51,247 nucleotides of DNA from an uncultured Oscillospiraceae bacterium (GTDB lineage: Bacteria > Bacillota > Clostridia > Oscillospirales > Oscillospiraceae). A program made the position numbers and the translations under genes. The stretch's first letter is position 1, and the number at the start of each line of letters is the position of its first letter. The notes below the pieces were generated by a model, which did no database searches, had not been told where the DNA came from, and saw only the letters and a program-made list of their open reading frames with translations. The DNA lies in NCBI GenBank assembly GCA_910584835.1, contig CAJUEG010000008.1:1-51247 (forward strand). The letters are read 5' to 3'. Positions 1 through 7,144 of the stretch are shown here, piece after piece.

Positions 1-256
1 TGTTGCGCAGGTCCTCGGTGGAGCGGTGGATGTGGGTGAAGCGGTTGATGCGCTCCCCGGTGTCGGGGGAGACCACGGTCATCAGGTCCTGGTACTCAGG
101 CATCTGGGCCAGGTCATAGGTCATGCGGACGGAGTTCAGCGAGGGACGGAGGATGGGATTGTTGGTGGGGTCCTCCACCTTCTTGCCGAACATATAGATC
201 TCCATCGGGATTTTGCGGATGCTTTCGATGTACTGCTCGCCGGTCATGAGTGCCAT
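1..256 (-). CDS. abfD: 4-hydroxybutyryl-CoA dehydratase, N-terminal part (runs off the window)
   Basis: Only the first 85 codons are present; the gene continues beyond position 1. The protein opens MALMTGEQYIESIRK and continues with YMFGKKVEDP, a RPSLNSVRMTYDLAQ segment and GERINRFTHIHRSTEDLR. This is the characteristic N-terminus of the HpaB-like flavin/[4Fe-4S] enzyme 4-hydroxybutyryl-CoA dehydratase / vinylacetyl-CoA isomerase. The family converts 4-hydroxybutyryl-CoA to crotonyl-CoA in succinate- or 4-aminobutyrate-fed butyrate formation. The cluster-binding Cys and His residues lie downstream and cannot be checked. The ATG at 256 follows a GGAAG ribosome site; an internal ATG three codons later is less well spaced. 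The gene is last in the visible minus-strand operon, 36 bases after the membrane hydrolase gene. Family membership is strong; the exact substrate is inferred from N-terminal similarity only. Confidence 0.83.
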   Translation of the reverse strand, partial: MALMTGEQYIESIRKIPMEIYMFGKKVEDPTNNPILRPSLNSVRMTYDLAQMPEYQDLMTVVSPDTGERINRFTHIHRSTEDLRN

Positions 257-292
257 GATAGATAACTTCCTTTCAAGCGTAAAAATGGATGG

Positions 293-2410
293 TCAGATGC
301 TGACGACCATGTGGGAGATGGTGAAGGTCAAAACGATGAGCGCGGTAAGGATGCCGCCCAGCCAGACCGAGCCGGTCTTCTTGGCGCAGATCCGGCTTAT
401 CACGGCGGTGATGGGCAGGATGAACAGCAGGCCGAAGAGCATGATGCCGGCCAGGGCCGTGGGGAACGACATCCCGACGGCGGAAATCCACTGCGCGGAG
501 GTGGTCCCGGGGATGTACTGGATGCCCCGCACGCCGGTGGCGAACAGCTTGCCGTAGTCATAGGCGAACATCACCGCCAGGCCGCCGCAGGAGACCAGGG
601 CGATCAGAAGGTAATTGACCCAGGCGGGGGCGCCGTTGATGCGGGTCAGCGAGTTGTAGATGACCCCCACCAGCAGGAAGAACAGCAGCCATACCGGCAG
701 GTATTTGAAGAAGGCCACCCAGTGCTCGGCGTTCATGGGCATGATGTTGAACTTGAAGAAGGAGAAGCAGGTCCCCGAGAAGGCGTGGCAGAGGTAGACC
801 ACCGCGTACACGCCGAGGAAGGAGACCGCCGCCAGCAGCAGGCTCTTGAGGATTTGGGCCGCCGGCAGCTTCAGGCCGGTGTTCTCAAAGCCGAAGCCGC
901 TCCTTTTGGCGATGAGGAAGAACACCAGGAGGTAGAGCGCCAGGAAGATCACGCCCGTCACGCAGTTGAACAGCATGAGGGAGTTCATGGGGGCCATGTT
1001 GAAGAAGCCGTTGGGCATAAATTTGGTCAGGAACTTGAACCACTGGGGCTGCATGTAGTAGGGATATCCGATGAGCCAGTAGTAGAGCAGAGGCGCGGGA
1101 AGCAGGAACAGGATGTACAAAGCGGCGTACTTGAGCGCGCCCTTCCCGTCCTTCACGTCGGTCATGGACCGGGGCTCCGGCCGGACGATGGTGGCGAAGA
1201 AAGGCACCTGGAGCAGGGTCAGCGCCAGCGCCACAAAGGCCGTCAGGGTGGCGATCAGGCCCAGGAGGCCGCAGACAGCCCGGCCATGCCAGATCTGGTC
1301 GGCGGGATCGATTGTGGCCTGGCCTCCCCGGAGGGTGATGTCGAAGAAGTCGATGCCGTAGCTGATGGCGGTCTCGTCATAATAGGTGTCGGAATGGGTG
1401 CCGTCAAAGCTGTAGGCCGCCCGGATAGGCTGCATGGTCAGCGCCGCGCCGGCGGCGGCGGTCACGGCCTCGCTGCGGCTCAAGGGCGCGGCGGAAGCGT
1501 CGCCGTACATGAAGTAGGTGCCGGAGGGCACGTTGACGGCCCCGCCGGTGCCGGCGGCAAACTTGAAGCTGGAGGTGTACTCGCGGGAGTCCTGCACACC
1601 CCACAGCAGGCCGGAGAACTCATCGTAATAGCCCTGTATGGTACACATATTCACCGGGGCGGCGAAAAGGGGGAACAGGGCGTTCTCCGCGGTGACCCCG
1701 TTATAGGTCAGGTCGTTGATGTTCCGGGTGTTGTAGTTGTAGCCGGTGAGCACCATGGACCCGGGAAGAACAATGCCGGCCCCCATGGCGGCCACATAGG
1801 CGTCGCCGGCGGCGGCAGTCTCGTCCTTTCCGGCGGCCTGGGCCTCGGCCAGAGCGGCGTTATAGACGTTCTGCCACTTGGCGTAGGCCAGGTAAGCGCC
1901 CTCCTGGATGGCGGCGGTTCCCATGGAATGGCCCAGCATGCCCACCTTGGTCAGGTCCACGAAGTCATACTTGGCCAGCTCCTGAAGGGCGGAATAGCTG
2001 CCCAAATCGGGGGCGTAGTCCAGCACGCCGCCCATCTCCGCCTGGGAGTAGCCCTCCGGGGGGAGGCTGGAGTCGCCGTGGCCGTACATATCCAGGGCCA
2101 GGACCACATAGCCCCGGCGGGAAAGCTCGATGGCGTTGGGCTCCATGGCGTCCAGGGACGCGGTATAGCCATGGCACAGGACGATGGCGGGCGCGGGCGC
2201 GGCCGCCGTGGCGGTCTCGGGAATGTAGAGCTTGGCGTGGCTCTGCGCCCCCACATCGGTGGTGAAGGTGATATCCCTGGTCTTCACCGAGCCCCCGCTG
2301 GTGGCGATGCTGCGGCCTATGACCGAGGTGACGATCATCACCAGCAGCGCCGCAATCAGGACGATGGCCGAGACGCGGGCCCCGCCCTTTTTCATCAAAG
2401 ATTGCTGCAC
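293..2410 (-). CDS. alpha/beta hydrolase fused to a polytopic membrane domain
   Basis: A 705-residue protein. An N-terminal membrane anchor (about residues 12-32) is followed by an extracytoplasmic alpha/beta-hydrolase domain (about 45-370). Visible there are the oxyanion-side motif VLCHGYTAS, a LALDMYGHGDS strand-loop, and the nucleophile elbow GHSMG. The C-terminal third (about 380-705) is very hydrophobic, with roughly eight predicted membrane spans. The catalytic Ser is clear and a candidate acid/His pair lies in the FDGTHSDTYYDE region. The start is GTG at 2410, preceded by AGGAG; the first internal ATG, five codons on, has worse spacing. The gene sits between the MetX-like hydrolase and abfD on one strand with short gaps, so co-transcription is likely. 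A small hairpin (about 2432-2449) lies in the gap upstream. The substrate is unknown; an acyl ester or thioester hydrolase acting with the GntP permease is only a guess. Confidence 0.75.
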   Translation of the reverse strand: MQQSLMKKGGARVSAIVLIAALLVMIVTSVIGRSIATSGGSVKTRDITFTTDVGAQSHAKLYIPETATAAAPAPAIVLCHGYTASLDAMEPNAIELSRRGYVVLALDMYGHGDSSLPPEGYSQAEMGGVLDYAPDLGSYSALQELAKYDFVDLTKVGMLGHSMGTAAIQEGAYLAYAKWQNVYNAALAEAQAAGKDETAAAGDAYVAAMGAGIVLPGSMVLTGYNYNTRNINDLTYNGVTAENALFPLFAAPVNMCTIQGYYDEFSGLLWGVQDSREYTSSFKFAAGTGGAVNVPSGTYFMYGDASAAPLSRSEAVTAAAGAALTMQPIRAAYSFDGTHSDTYYDETAISYGIDFFDITLRGGQATIDPADQIWHGRAVCGLLGLIATLTAFVALALTLLQVPFFATIVRPEPRSMTDVKDGKGALKYAALYILFLLPAPLLYYWLIGYPYYMQPQWFKFLTKFMPNGFFNMAPMNSLMLFNCVTGVIFLALYLLVFFLIAKRSGFGFENTGLKLPAAQILKSLLLAAVSFLGVYAVVYLCHAFSGTCFSFFKFNIMPMNAEHWVAFFKYLPVWLLFFLLVGVIYNSLTRINGAPAWVNYLLIALVSCGGLAVMFAYDYGKLFATGVRGIQYIPGTTSAQWISAVGMSFPTALAGIMLFGLLFILPITAVISRICAKKTGSVWLGGILTALIVLTFTISHMVVSI

Positions 2411-2476
2411 GGTTCTCTCTCTCCTTTCTGCCTCCGGCGGCTGCCGGAGCGCATGAACAATCCGGGCTGTCCCCGC

Positions 2477-3601
2477 TTACAGGCGGGAGAGGAAGTCCTT
2501 CACCTTGTTGTCAAAGCGGAACGTCTCCAGGATGCCGGCCATATGGCCCATATCGCTGTCGATGGGATAGCACTCGGCGTTTCCGCCCAGCCAGTTCACC
2601 CGGTCGGTGACCCACTGCACAAACTGCCAGGGGTGGAGTACGTCCAGCCGGGAGGGGATGGCCAGCACCTTGGCCCTGATCCGGGAAAGGGCGGCGTCCA
2701 GGTCGCCGCCGTAGGGACGGGACACATCGTAGTTGAGGCAGGTGCGGCAGGTGTACAGCCAGTGGTTCAGGTCCACCACGGGGACGGAGAGCTCCACCGT
2801 CTTGTCCAGCTTGTCCTCGAAGGTGGCCTGGCCCAGAACGCTCTCGTAGCAGGCCGTGTCCTTGGCCACCTCCCGCCGGTAGGTGCGCTCGTAGTACCCG
2901 GACTGGAAGGCGCACACGTTCATCATCTCCAGGCACAGACGCAGGGTGTCGGTGGGCTGGTCCGGCTGGTCATAATAGTTGCCGTTGTTGAATTTGGGGT
3001 CGATCTTGGCCGCCTTGATGGCAAACTGGAGGGGGTTGAACCCGCCCCAGACAGGCAGCTTGGGGGTGCCGATGACCGGGATGATGGCGTCCATCATATC
3101 GGGGTAGGCCACCGCCCACTGCCAGGAGGTCATCGCGCCGAAGGAGGGACCCATGACGGCCTTCAGATGCTTGACGCCCAGCTGCTCCAGCAGGTATTTC
3201 TGGGTGTTCACGATGTCCAGCACCTCGGGGACGGGGAAATCCAGGGCATAGGGCTTCCCTGTCTCCGGATTCACGGTCATGGGGCCGGTGGTGATAACCG
3301 CGGGATGCTTGGGCGCCACGTTGCACAGGTTGTCGGCGCACACCACGAAATACTTGTCGGTATCCACCGCCTTGCCCGGGCCGATCAGGCCGTCCCAGAA
3401 GCCGGGGGCGGGATCACTGTCGTTATACTTGCCGCAGCAGTGGCTGCTGGCGGAGAAGTAGTGAACCACCAGAATGGCGTTATCCCCGGCCTCATTCAGG
3501 GTGCCGTAGGTCTCGTAGCCCAGGCGGACAGGAATGGTCCGGCCGCAGGTAAAGGTAAACTGAGGGATCTCAAATGCTTTTTTGACACTTTTCAGGCTCA
3601 T
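2477..3601 (-). CDS. MetX-like alpha/beta-fold acyltransferase/hydrolase
   Basis: A 374-residue protein of the homoserine O-acetyltransferase (MetX) superfamily. It has the family layout: an opening strand with LGYETYGTLN, an ILVVHYFSASSH oxyanion region, the nucleophile elbow GPSFGAMTSWQWA, and a C-terminal acid/histidine pair in SRLDVLHPWQ and SDMGHMAG. Classical MetX enzymes carry GGSMGG at the elbow. The altered elbow, and the location away from methionine genes, make true homoserine acetylation doubtful. Many such proteins are annotated as generic MetX-type hydrolases. The ATG at 3601 is preceded by a G-rich ribosome site. It is the second gene of the operon, after the GntP permease, separated by a stem-loop. 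Together with abfD downstream, a role in activating or cleaving a short hydroxy or amino acid derivative is plausible but unproven. Confidence 0.75.
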   Translation of the reverse strand: MSLKSVKKAFEIPQFTFTCGRTIPVRLGYETYGTLNEAGDNAILVVHYFSASSHCCGKYNDSDPAPGFWDGLIGPGKAVDTDKYFVVCADNLCNVAPKHPAVITTGPMTVNPETGKPYALDFPVPEVLDIVNTQKYLLEQLGVKHLKAVMGPSFGAMTSWQWAVAYPDMMDAIIPVIGTPKLPVWGGFNPLQFAIKAAKIDPKFNNGNYYDQPDQPTDTLRLCLEMMNVCAFQSGYYERTYRREVAKDTACYESVLGQATFEDKLDKTVELSVPVVDLNHWLYTCRTCLNYDVSRPYGGDLDAALSRIRAKVLAIPSRLDVLHPWQFVQWVTDRVNWLGGNAECYPIDSDMGHMAGILETFRFDNKVKDFLSRL

Positions 3602-3632
3602 GACGAGCCCCCCTTCCCAATTTTATTCTTGA

Positions 3633-3666
3633 GAAGCCCCCGGGACAATGCGTCCCAGGGGACTTC
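3633..3666 (-). terminator. intercistronic stem-loop between permease and MetX-like gene
   Basis: An imperfect inverted repeat reading GAAGtCCCCtGGGAC on one arm and GTCCCgGGGGcTTC on the other, with a five-base loop. It lies 20 bases after the permease stop. On the minus strand no clean T-run follows, so it is more likely an mRNA-stabilising or attenuating hairpin inside an operon than a full terminator. Confidence 0.5.
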
Positions 3667-3685
3667 TTTTCCCGCCGGAAAGAGC

Positions 3686-5029
3686 TCAGATAATGCCGAT
3701 GGAAATCATGATGATGCACAGGATGGTGAGGATGATGGGCATGATAACGGTCAGCGGGAAGACGTGCTTGTAGGAATCCTTGGCGGTCACGCCGCAGACG
3801 GAGCACATCAGGATAAAGGTAGAGCAGTGAGGCAGGGTGTCCAGGCCGCAGCAGGCAATCGTCATCAGGCGGTGGAACGCCTCGGGGTTGACGCCCTGGG
3901 CCACATAGGACGGCAGCATGGAGTCGGCGAAAATCTGCAGGCCGCCCAGGGCGGTGCCGGTGATGCCGGCCACCACGTTGACCGCCACGGAGGCGGAGAC
4001 GTAGGGGTTAAAGGTGTTGGACAGGCCCATGGCAAAGTCCACGAAGTACTGGAAGCCGGGGGCGGCCTGGACCACGCCGGCGAAGCCCATGACGCCGCCG
4101 GTGAGGAGCAGGGCGGAGGTGCAGGAGGACCACATGCCGGTGGTGAAGGTCTTGAGGACGTCCTGCTTCTTGCCGGCGCCGAAGAACACCTTGGGGTTGA
4201 GCGCCACGGAGGCGATGATGGCGATGCACAGGGAGGTGAGGATGCTGTCGGTGGCGCTCATGACGTTCTTCAGCAGGATCATGACCACCACCACGATCAG
4301 CAGCGGAATGATGGAGGACCAGAAGGGAGGCAGGTCCTTTTCATCCTCCTCCGCGTCGGCGTCGGAGCCGGAGATCACATAGCCCACGCCGAGGGCGGTC
4401 TGGCGCTTGGCCTGCCAGGTGACGTACACGCCGGCAATGGCGGTGCCCACGATGCAGGCGATGATGCCCATGACAGGGGCGGAGAAAGCGTTCACACCCA
4501 GGCCGTATTCCGGGCGGGCCAGCAGGGCGTTGGTGGAGGTGGGGTTGCCGGGCAGGCACAGGCACAGGGTCACGGAAGCGCACAGGACGATGCCGGGCAG
4601 CAGATTCTTGGTGATGTTGGCCTTGCGGAACAGGGGCGCGGCCACGGGATACACGGCAAAGACGATGACAAAGGCGCTCACGCCGCCCATGGCCATCAGC
4701 AGAGTGATGAGCAGGGCGCCCAGGGGGGCCCACTTCACGCCGAAGATTTTAAACAGCACCTTGGCCACGCTCTCGGCCGATCCGGTGACCTTCAAAAATT
4801 CGCCGTAGGCGGCGGCCAGGCCAAAGAGCATGAAGTAGCTTCCGGCAAAGTTTTTAAAGCCGGTGGCGTAGGCTCCGCTGAAGGTTCCCCAGAAGGGGAG
4901 GGCGTTGGTGACAATAACCACCAGGGAGGCAATTAGGGAGGCGATAAAAGCGTTGACGCCCTTATAGCTCAGGATGATAAGGCTGGCGATTGCCAGCAGC
5001 AAACCGATAACACCAATCGTTGCAGTCAA
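3686..5029 (-). CDS. GntP-family permease (gluconate / hydroxy- or amino-acid type)
   Basis: A 447-residue, highly hydrophobic protein with about 12 predicted membrane spans. It opens with TIGVIGLLLAIASLIILSYK and contains the YFMLFGLAAAYGEFLKVTGSAESVAK loop typical of GntP-family (TC 2.A.8) transporters, plus a conserved PGNPTSTNALLARPEYG segment. A hydrophilic acidic loop (DADAEEDEKD) sits near the middle. The likely role is uptake of an organic acid at the cytoplasmic membrane; the family covers gluconate, hydroxy acids and similar substrates. The start is TTG at 5029, seven bases after GAGGGG. It is the first gene of the operon leading to abfD and is preceded by a 400-base regulatory gap with palindromic sites. 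With abfD downstream, a 4-hydroxybutyrate- or 4-aminobutyrate-like substrate is an attractive inference. Confidence 0.8.
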   Translation of the reverse strand: MTATIGVIGLLLAIASLIILSYKGVNAFIASLIASLVVIVTNALPFWGTFSGAYATGFKNFAGSYFMLFGLAAAYGEFLKVTGSAESVAKVLFKIFGVKWAPLGALLITLLMAMGGVSAFVIVFAVYPVAAPLFRKANITKNLLPGIVLCASVTLCLCLPGNPTSTNALLARPEYGLGVNAFSAPVMGIIACIVGTAIAGVYVTWQAKRQTALGVGYVISGSDADAEEDEKDLPPFWSSIIPLLIVVVVMILLKNVMSATDSILTSLCIAIIASVALNPKVFFGAGKKQDVLKTFTTGMWSSCTSALLLTGGVMGFAGVVQAAPGFQYFVDFAMGLSNTFNPYVSASVAVNVVAGITGTALGGLQIFADSMLPSYVAQGVNPEAFHRLMTIACCGLDTLPHCSTFILMCSVCGVTAKDSYKHVFPLTVIMPIILTILCIIMISIGII

Positions 5030-5279
5030 AACAGTTCCCCTCTTTTCTTTTTTTGCCAGCCCTCAGACACGCGGACCGCTGTGACTTCGCCGGGACGGCG
5101 CCTTGCCCCGGCAGCGCTCCGCGCCTGGGAGGCTGTTTATGTTGGTGATTATTGCAGATGTATTTGTCAATGTAAATACGATTTTGTCAGTTTCAGAGAC
5201 TTGGACAAATTTCAAACTGGCGTTTTGTGTACTTTTCCCATAGATTTTGGGCGGAAAATCGGGGCAATTTTGGGTATTT

Positions 5280-5308
5280 TTTATAAAACGCAGGCAAAAA
5301 ACAAGCCG
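5280..5308 (-). promoter_or_regulatory. candidate promoter of the GntP-abfD operon
   Basis: On the minus strand a TATAAA -10 lies at 5285-5280, with a poor -35 (CGGCTT near 5308-5303) directly beside the palindrome at 5312-5329, as expected for an activator-dependent sigma-70 promoter. The same stretch also has a GG-N10-GC spacing (5307-5294, CGGCTTG-TTTT-TTGC) that could pass for a sigma-54 -24/-12 element. The regulator lacks the sigma-54-contacting GAFTGA loop, so the sigma-70 reading is preferred. The leader would be about 240 bases long. Confidence 0.35.
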
Positions 5309-5311
5309 GCC

Positions 5312-5329
5312 TGTTGCAATACCGCAACA
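5312..5329. promoter_or_regulatory. proximal palindromic operator, TGTTGC-N6-GCAACA
   Basis: A perfect inverted repeat TGTTGC-AATACC-GCAACA, extended on both sides to a longer imperfect palindrome (AGCCGG...CCGGCT). The half-site length and six-base spacer equal the geometry of the TyrR box (TGTAAA-N6-TTTACA). It lies immediately upstream of the candidate promoter of the GntP operon. Confidence 0.6.
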
Positions 5330-5391
5330 GACCGGCTCACACTTCATCCGCAATTCCCCCTGCCGCAAGGGTTCGCGGCATTTTCGAGGGC

Positions 5392-5427
5392 TGTTGCAAA
5401 AATACAACGTGATGCATTTCTGCAACA
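5392..5427. promoter_or_regulatory. two abutting distal operators of the TGTTGC-N6-GCAACA type
   Basis: Two 18-base palindromes sit end to end: TGTTGC-AAAAAT-ACAACG (5392-5409) and TGATGC-ATTTCT-GCAACA (5410-5427). Each matches the perfect site at 5312-5329 in 5 of 6 or better per half. They begin ten bases beyond the stop codon of the regulator gene and lie about 110-145 bases upstream of the candidate promoter. The outer arms also form a long stem, so a weak terminator role for the regulator gene is an alternative. Confidence 0.55.
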
Positions 5428-5436
5428 GCCCTGATT

Positions 5437-6864
5437 TCATAGCTTTTCCCGCTCCTCCAGCCGCGCCCGCTTGCGCACAAAGGTCGAAGGGTCCATACCC
5501 AGGCTTCTGGCGGCGTCCCGCACATTGCCGTACTTCTGGTAGGCGCTGCGGATATAGCGCAGCTCCAGCTCTTCCACGATCCGCCGCAGGTCCAGCGGGA
5601 CGGCAAACTCGGAGCGCTGGCGGGCGGAGGGCTGGACGCTCTGGGGAAGGGGAAGGTCCTCGGAATGGATGAGGTCCTCGTCGCTGAGGATCACGGCGGA
5701 CTCCACCACATTGTGCAGCTCCCGGATATTCCCGGGCCAGTTGTAATTTCTCAGGGCCAGCAGCGCGGACTGGGTAAAGCGCTTTTTCTGGTGATACTTT
5801 TTGTTCAGGCTGGAACACAGCCGGTCCACAATGGGCAGGATGTCATCACGCCGCTGGCGCAGGGGCGGCACCTGAATGGGCAGGACGTTCAGAACGTAAT
5901 AGAGGTCCTCCCGGAACCGGCGTTCGCTCACCAGCTTTTTCAAATCCCGGCTGGTGCTGGCCAGGATGCGCACATCCGCCTGGATGGAGGTCATGGAACC
6001 CACCCGCTCAAAGCAGTGGACCTGCATGAACCGGGCCAAGCGGGACTGAACCTCGGGGGGCAGCTCGCCCACCTCGTCCAGCAGGAGGGTGCCGCCGTTT
6101 ACCAGCTCCAGCAGCCCCATGGCGCCCTGGTCCTGGGCGTCGGGGGAGACGCTGCCGAATAACTCGCGCTCCAGCATCCCCTCCATATAGGAGGAGCAGT
6201 TCACCTCAATGAACCTCGCCTTTTTCCGGCGGCTCCTGGCCACGATATACCGGGCCAGCTCCCGTTTGCCCACGCCGATCTCCCCTTCCAGGAGGACGGG
6301 GACATCCAGCTCGGCTACCTTCCTGGCCACCTGGAGAACCTCCTGCATGGCGGGGTCCTCGGCGACGACCTTGGTGGAGCGGGACATCTGGCGGCGGAGG
6401 CTTTCCAGCTCGCTGAAGTACCGGCGGCTCCTCTCCTGGCTCATCTCCAGCTCACGCTGGAGCTCGTAGAGCTCCGTGACGTCCCGGACGTTGGTCACAA
6501 CCAGCACCACCTGGTTGTCCTCATTGAAAATGGGGGTGCTGGTGATGGTGGCGCGCTTGCCCGTCTTGAAGCTCTGCTCCATGGTCACGGGCTTGAGCGT
6601 CTCCAAAGCGGCCAGCGTCCCCGACTGGGAAATGACCTGCTTTTCCACCAGCTCGTGCATATCCTGCCCCAGCATATCCTCCCGGCGCAGGCCGCTGATG
6701 GATTCATAGCTTTTGTTGACCATGAGGGTCACGGCCCTGCCGTCGGTGATATAGATGCCGTCATAGGAGGACTCGAAAATGGTCTCAAAGAACTCCTGGG
6801 AGACTGCCGGGAGCTTGGAATGGCGCTCTGAATCGAAAACGTAGGCGGTTTCCCTTTTGGGCAT
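5437..6864 (-). CDS. PAS-AAA+-Fis transcriptional regulator, TyrR-like (no GAFTGA loop)
   Basis: A 475-residue protein. A PAS sensor domain spans about residues 25-132. A short linker helix (135-165) leads to an AAA+ domain (about 170-395) with Walker A GEIGVGKRE (194-202), Walker B TLLLDEVGELP and a REDLYYVLNVLP sensor region. A Fis-type helix-turn-helix closes the protein (about 428-472). Sigma-54 activators carry GAFTGA after ELFG. Here the loop reads ELFGSVSPDAQDQGAMGLLE, shorter and without the motif, as in TyrR, which works with sigma-70. It therefore probably cannot drive sigma-54 polymerase. The ATG at 6864 has AAGGAG nine bases upstream. It lies upstream of the GntP-abfD operon on the same strand, with three palindromes in between, and is the likely regulator of that operon, sensing a small ligand through PAS. 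Confidence 0.85.
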   Translation of the reverse strand: MPKRETAYVFDSERHSKLPAVSQEFFETIFESSYDGIYITDGRAVTLMVNKSYESISGLRREDMLGQDMHELVEKQVISQSGTLAALETLKPVTMEQSFKTGKRATITSTPIFNEDNQVVLVVTNVRDVTELYELQRELEMSQERSRRYFSELESLRRQMSRSTKVVAEDPAMQEVLQVARKVAELDVPVLLEGEIGVGKRELARYIVARSRRKKARFIEVNCSSYMEGMLERELFGSVSPDAQDQGAMGLLELVNGGTLLLDEVGELPPEVQSRLARFMQVHCFERVGSMTSIQADVRILASTSRDLKKLVSERRFREDLYYVLNVLPIQVPPLRQRRDDILPIVDRLCSSLNKKYHQKKRFTQSALLALRNYNWPGNIRELHNVVESAVILSDEDLIHSEDLPLPQSVQPSARQRSEFAVPLDLRRIVEELELRYIRSAYQKYGNVRDAARSLGMDPSTFVRKRARLEEREKL

Positions 6865-6950
6865 GGATATGATCTCCTTTCTCCGGCGGGCCCGCTCCTC
6901 CGCGGCCTCAGCATTCCCCTGCAGGCACGATATTTTGCGGGGCTGACACC

Positions 6951-6978
6951 ATTATAGCCCACAGGCGGAAAAACGCAA
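6951..6978 (-). promoter_or_regulatory. sigma-70 promoter of the PAS-AAA+ regulator gene
   Basis: On the minus strand TTGCGT (6978-6973), a 16-base spacer and TATAAT (6956-6951). Transcription would start about 80 bases before the ATG at 6864. The gap 6865-7144 otherwise holds only this promoter and the terminator beside it. Confidence 0.65.
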
Positions 6979-7006
6979 GGAAAAATCGGGGCGGCCCAGG
7001 GCCGCC
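6978..7006 (-). terminator. terminator of the MATE transporter gene
   Basis: Self-complementary GGCGGCCC-A-GGGCCGCC (6990-7006), followed on the minus strand by CCGATTTTTCC. It lies about 140 bases after the MATE stop and directly before the promoter of the next gene. Confidence 0.5.
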
Positions 7007-7144
7007 TTGCCCCCGGCTCCCTTTGTGCGCAACGCGGCACACCCGCGGCATTGCCGCGCCGCGATCAGTCTTGCGTACAGCGCCGCGCGGGCCGCTGAAC
7101 GTCCATATCCGGCCGGCGCTGTCCGGCCCATCAGAATTGGTTTT

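Noticed and set aside
311..4936. A plus-strand open frame of 1541 codons opposite four minus-strand genes
   Set aside because: Its product is low-complexity Gly/His/Gln/Asp sequence, the usual antisense reading of GC-rich genes. The minus-strand genes have family motifs and ribosome sites.
5293..5309. A possible sigma-54 -24/-12 promoter (GG-N10-GC) for the GntP operon
   Set aside because: The match outside GG and GC is partial, and the neighbouring regulator lacks GAFTGA, so a sigma-54 claim is not supported; kept only as an alternative in the promoter entry.
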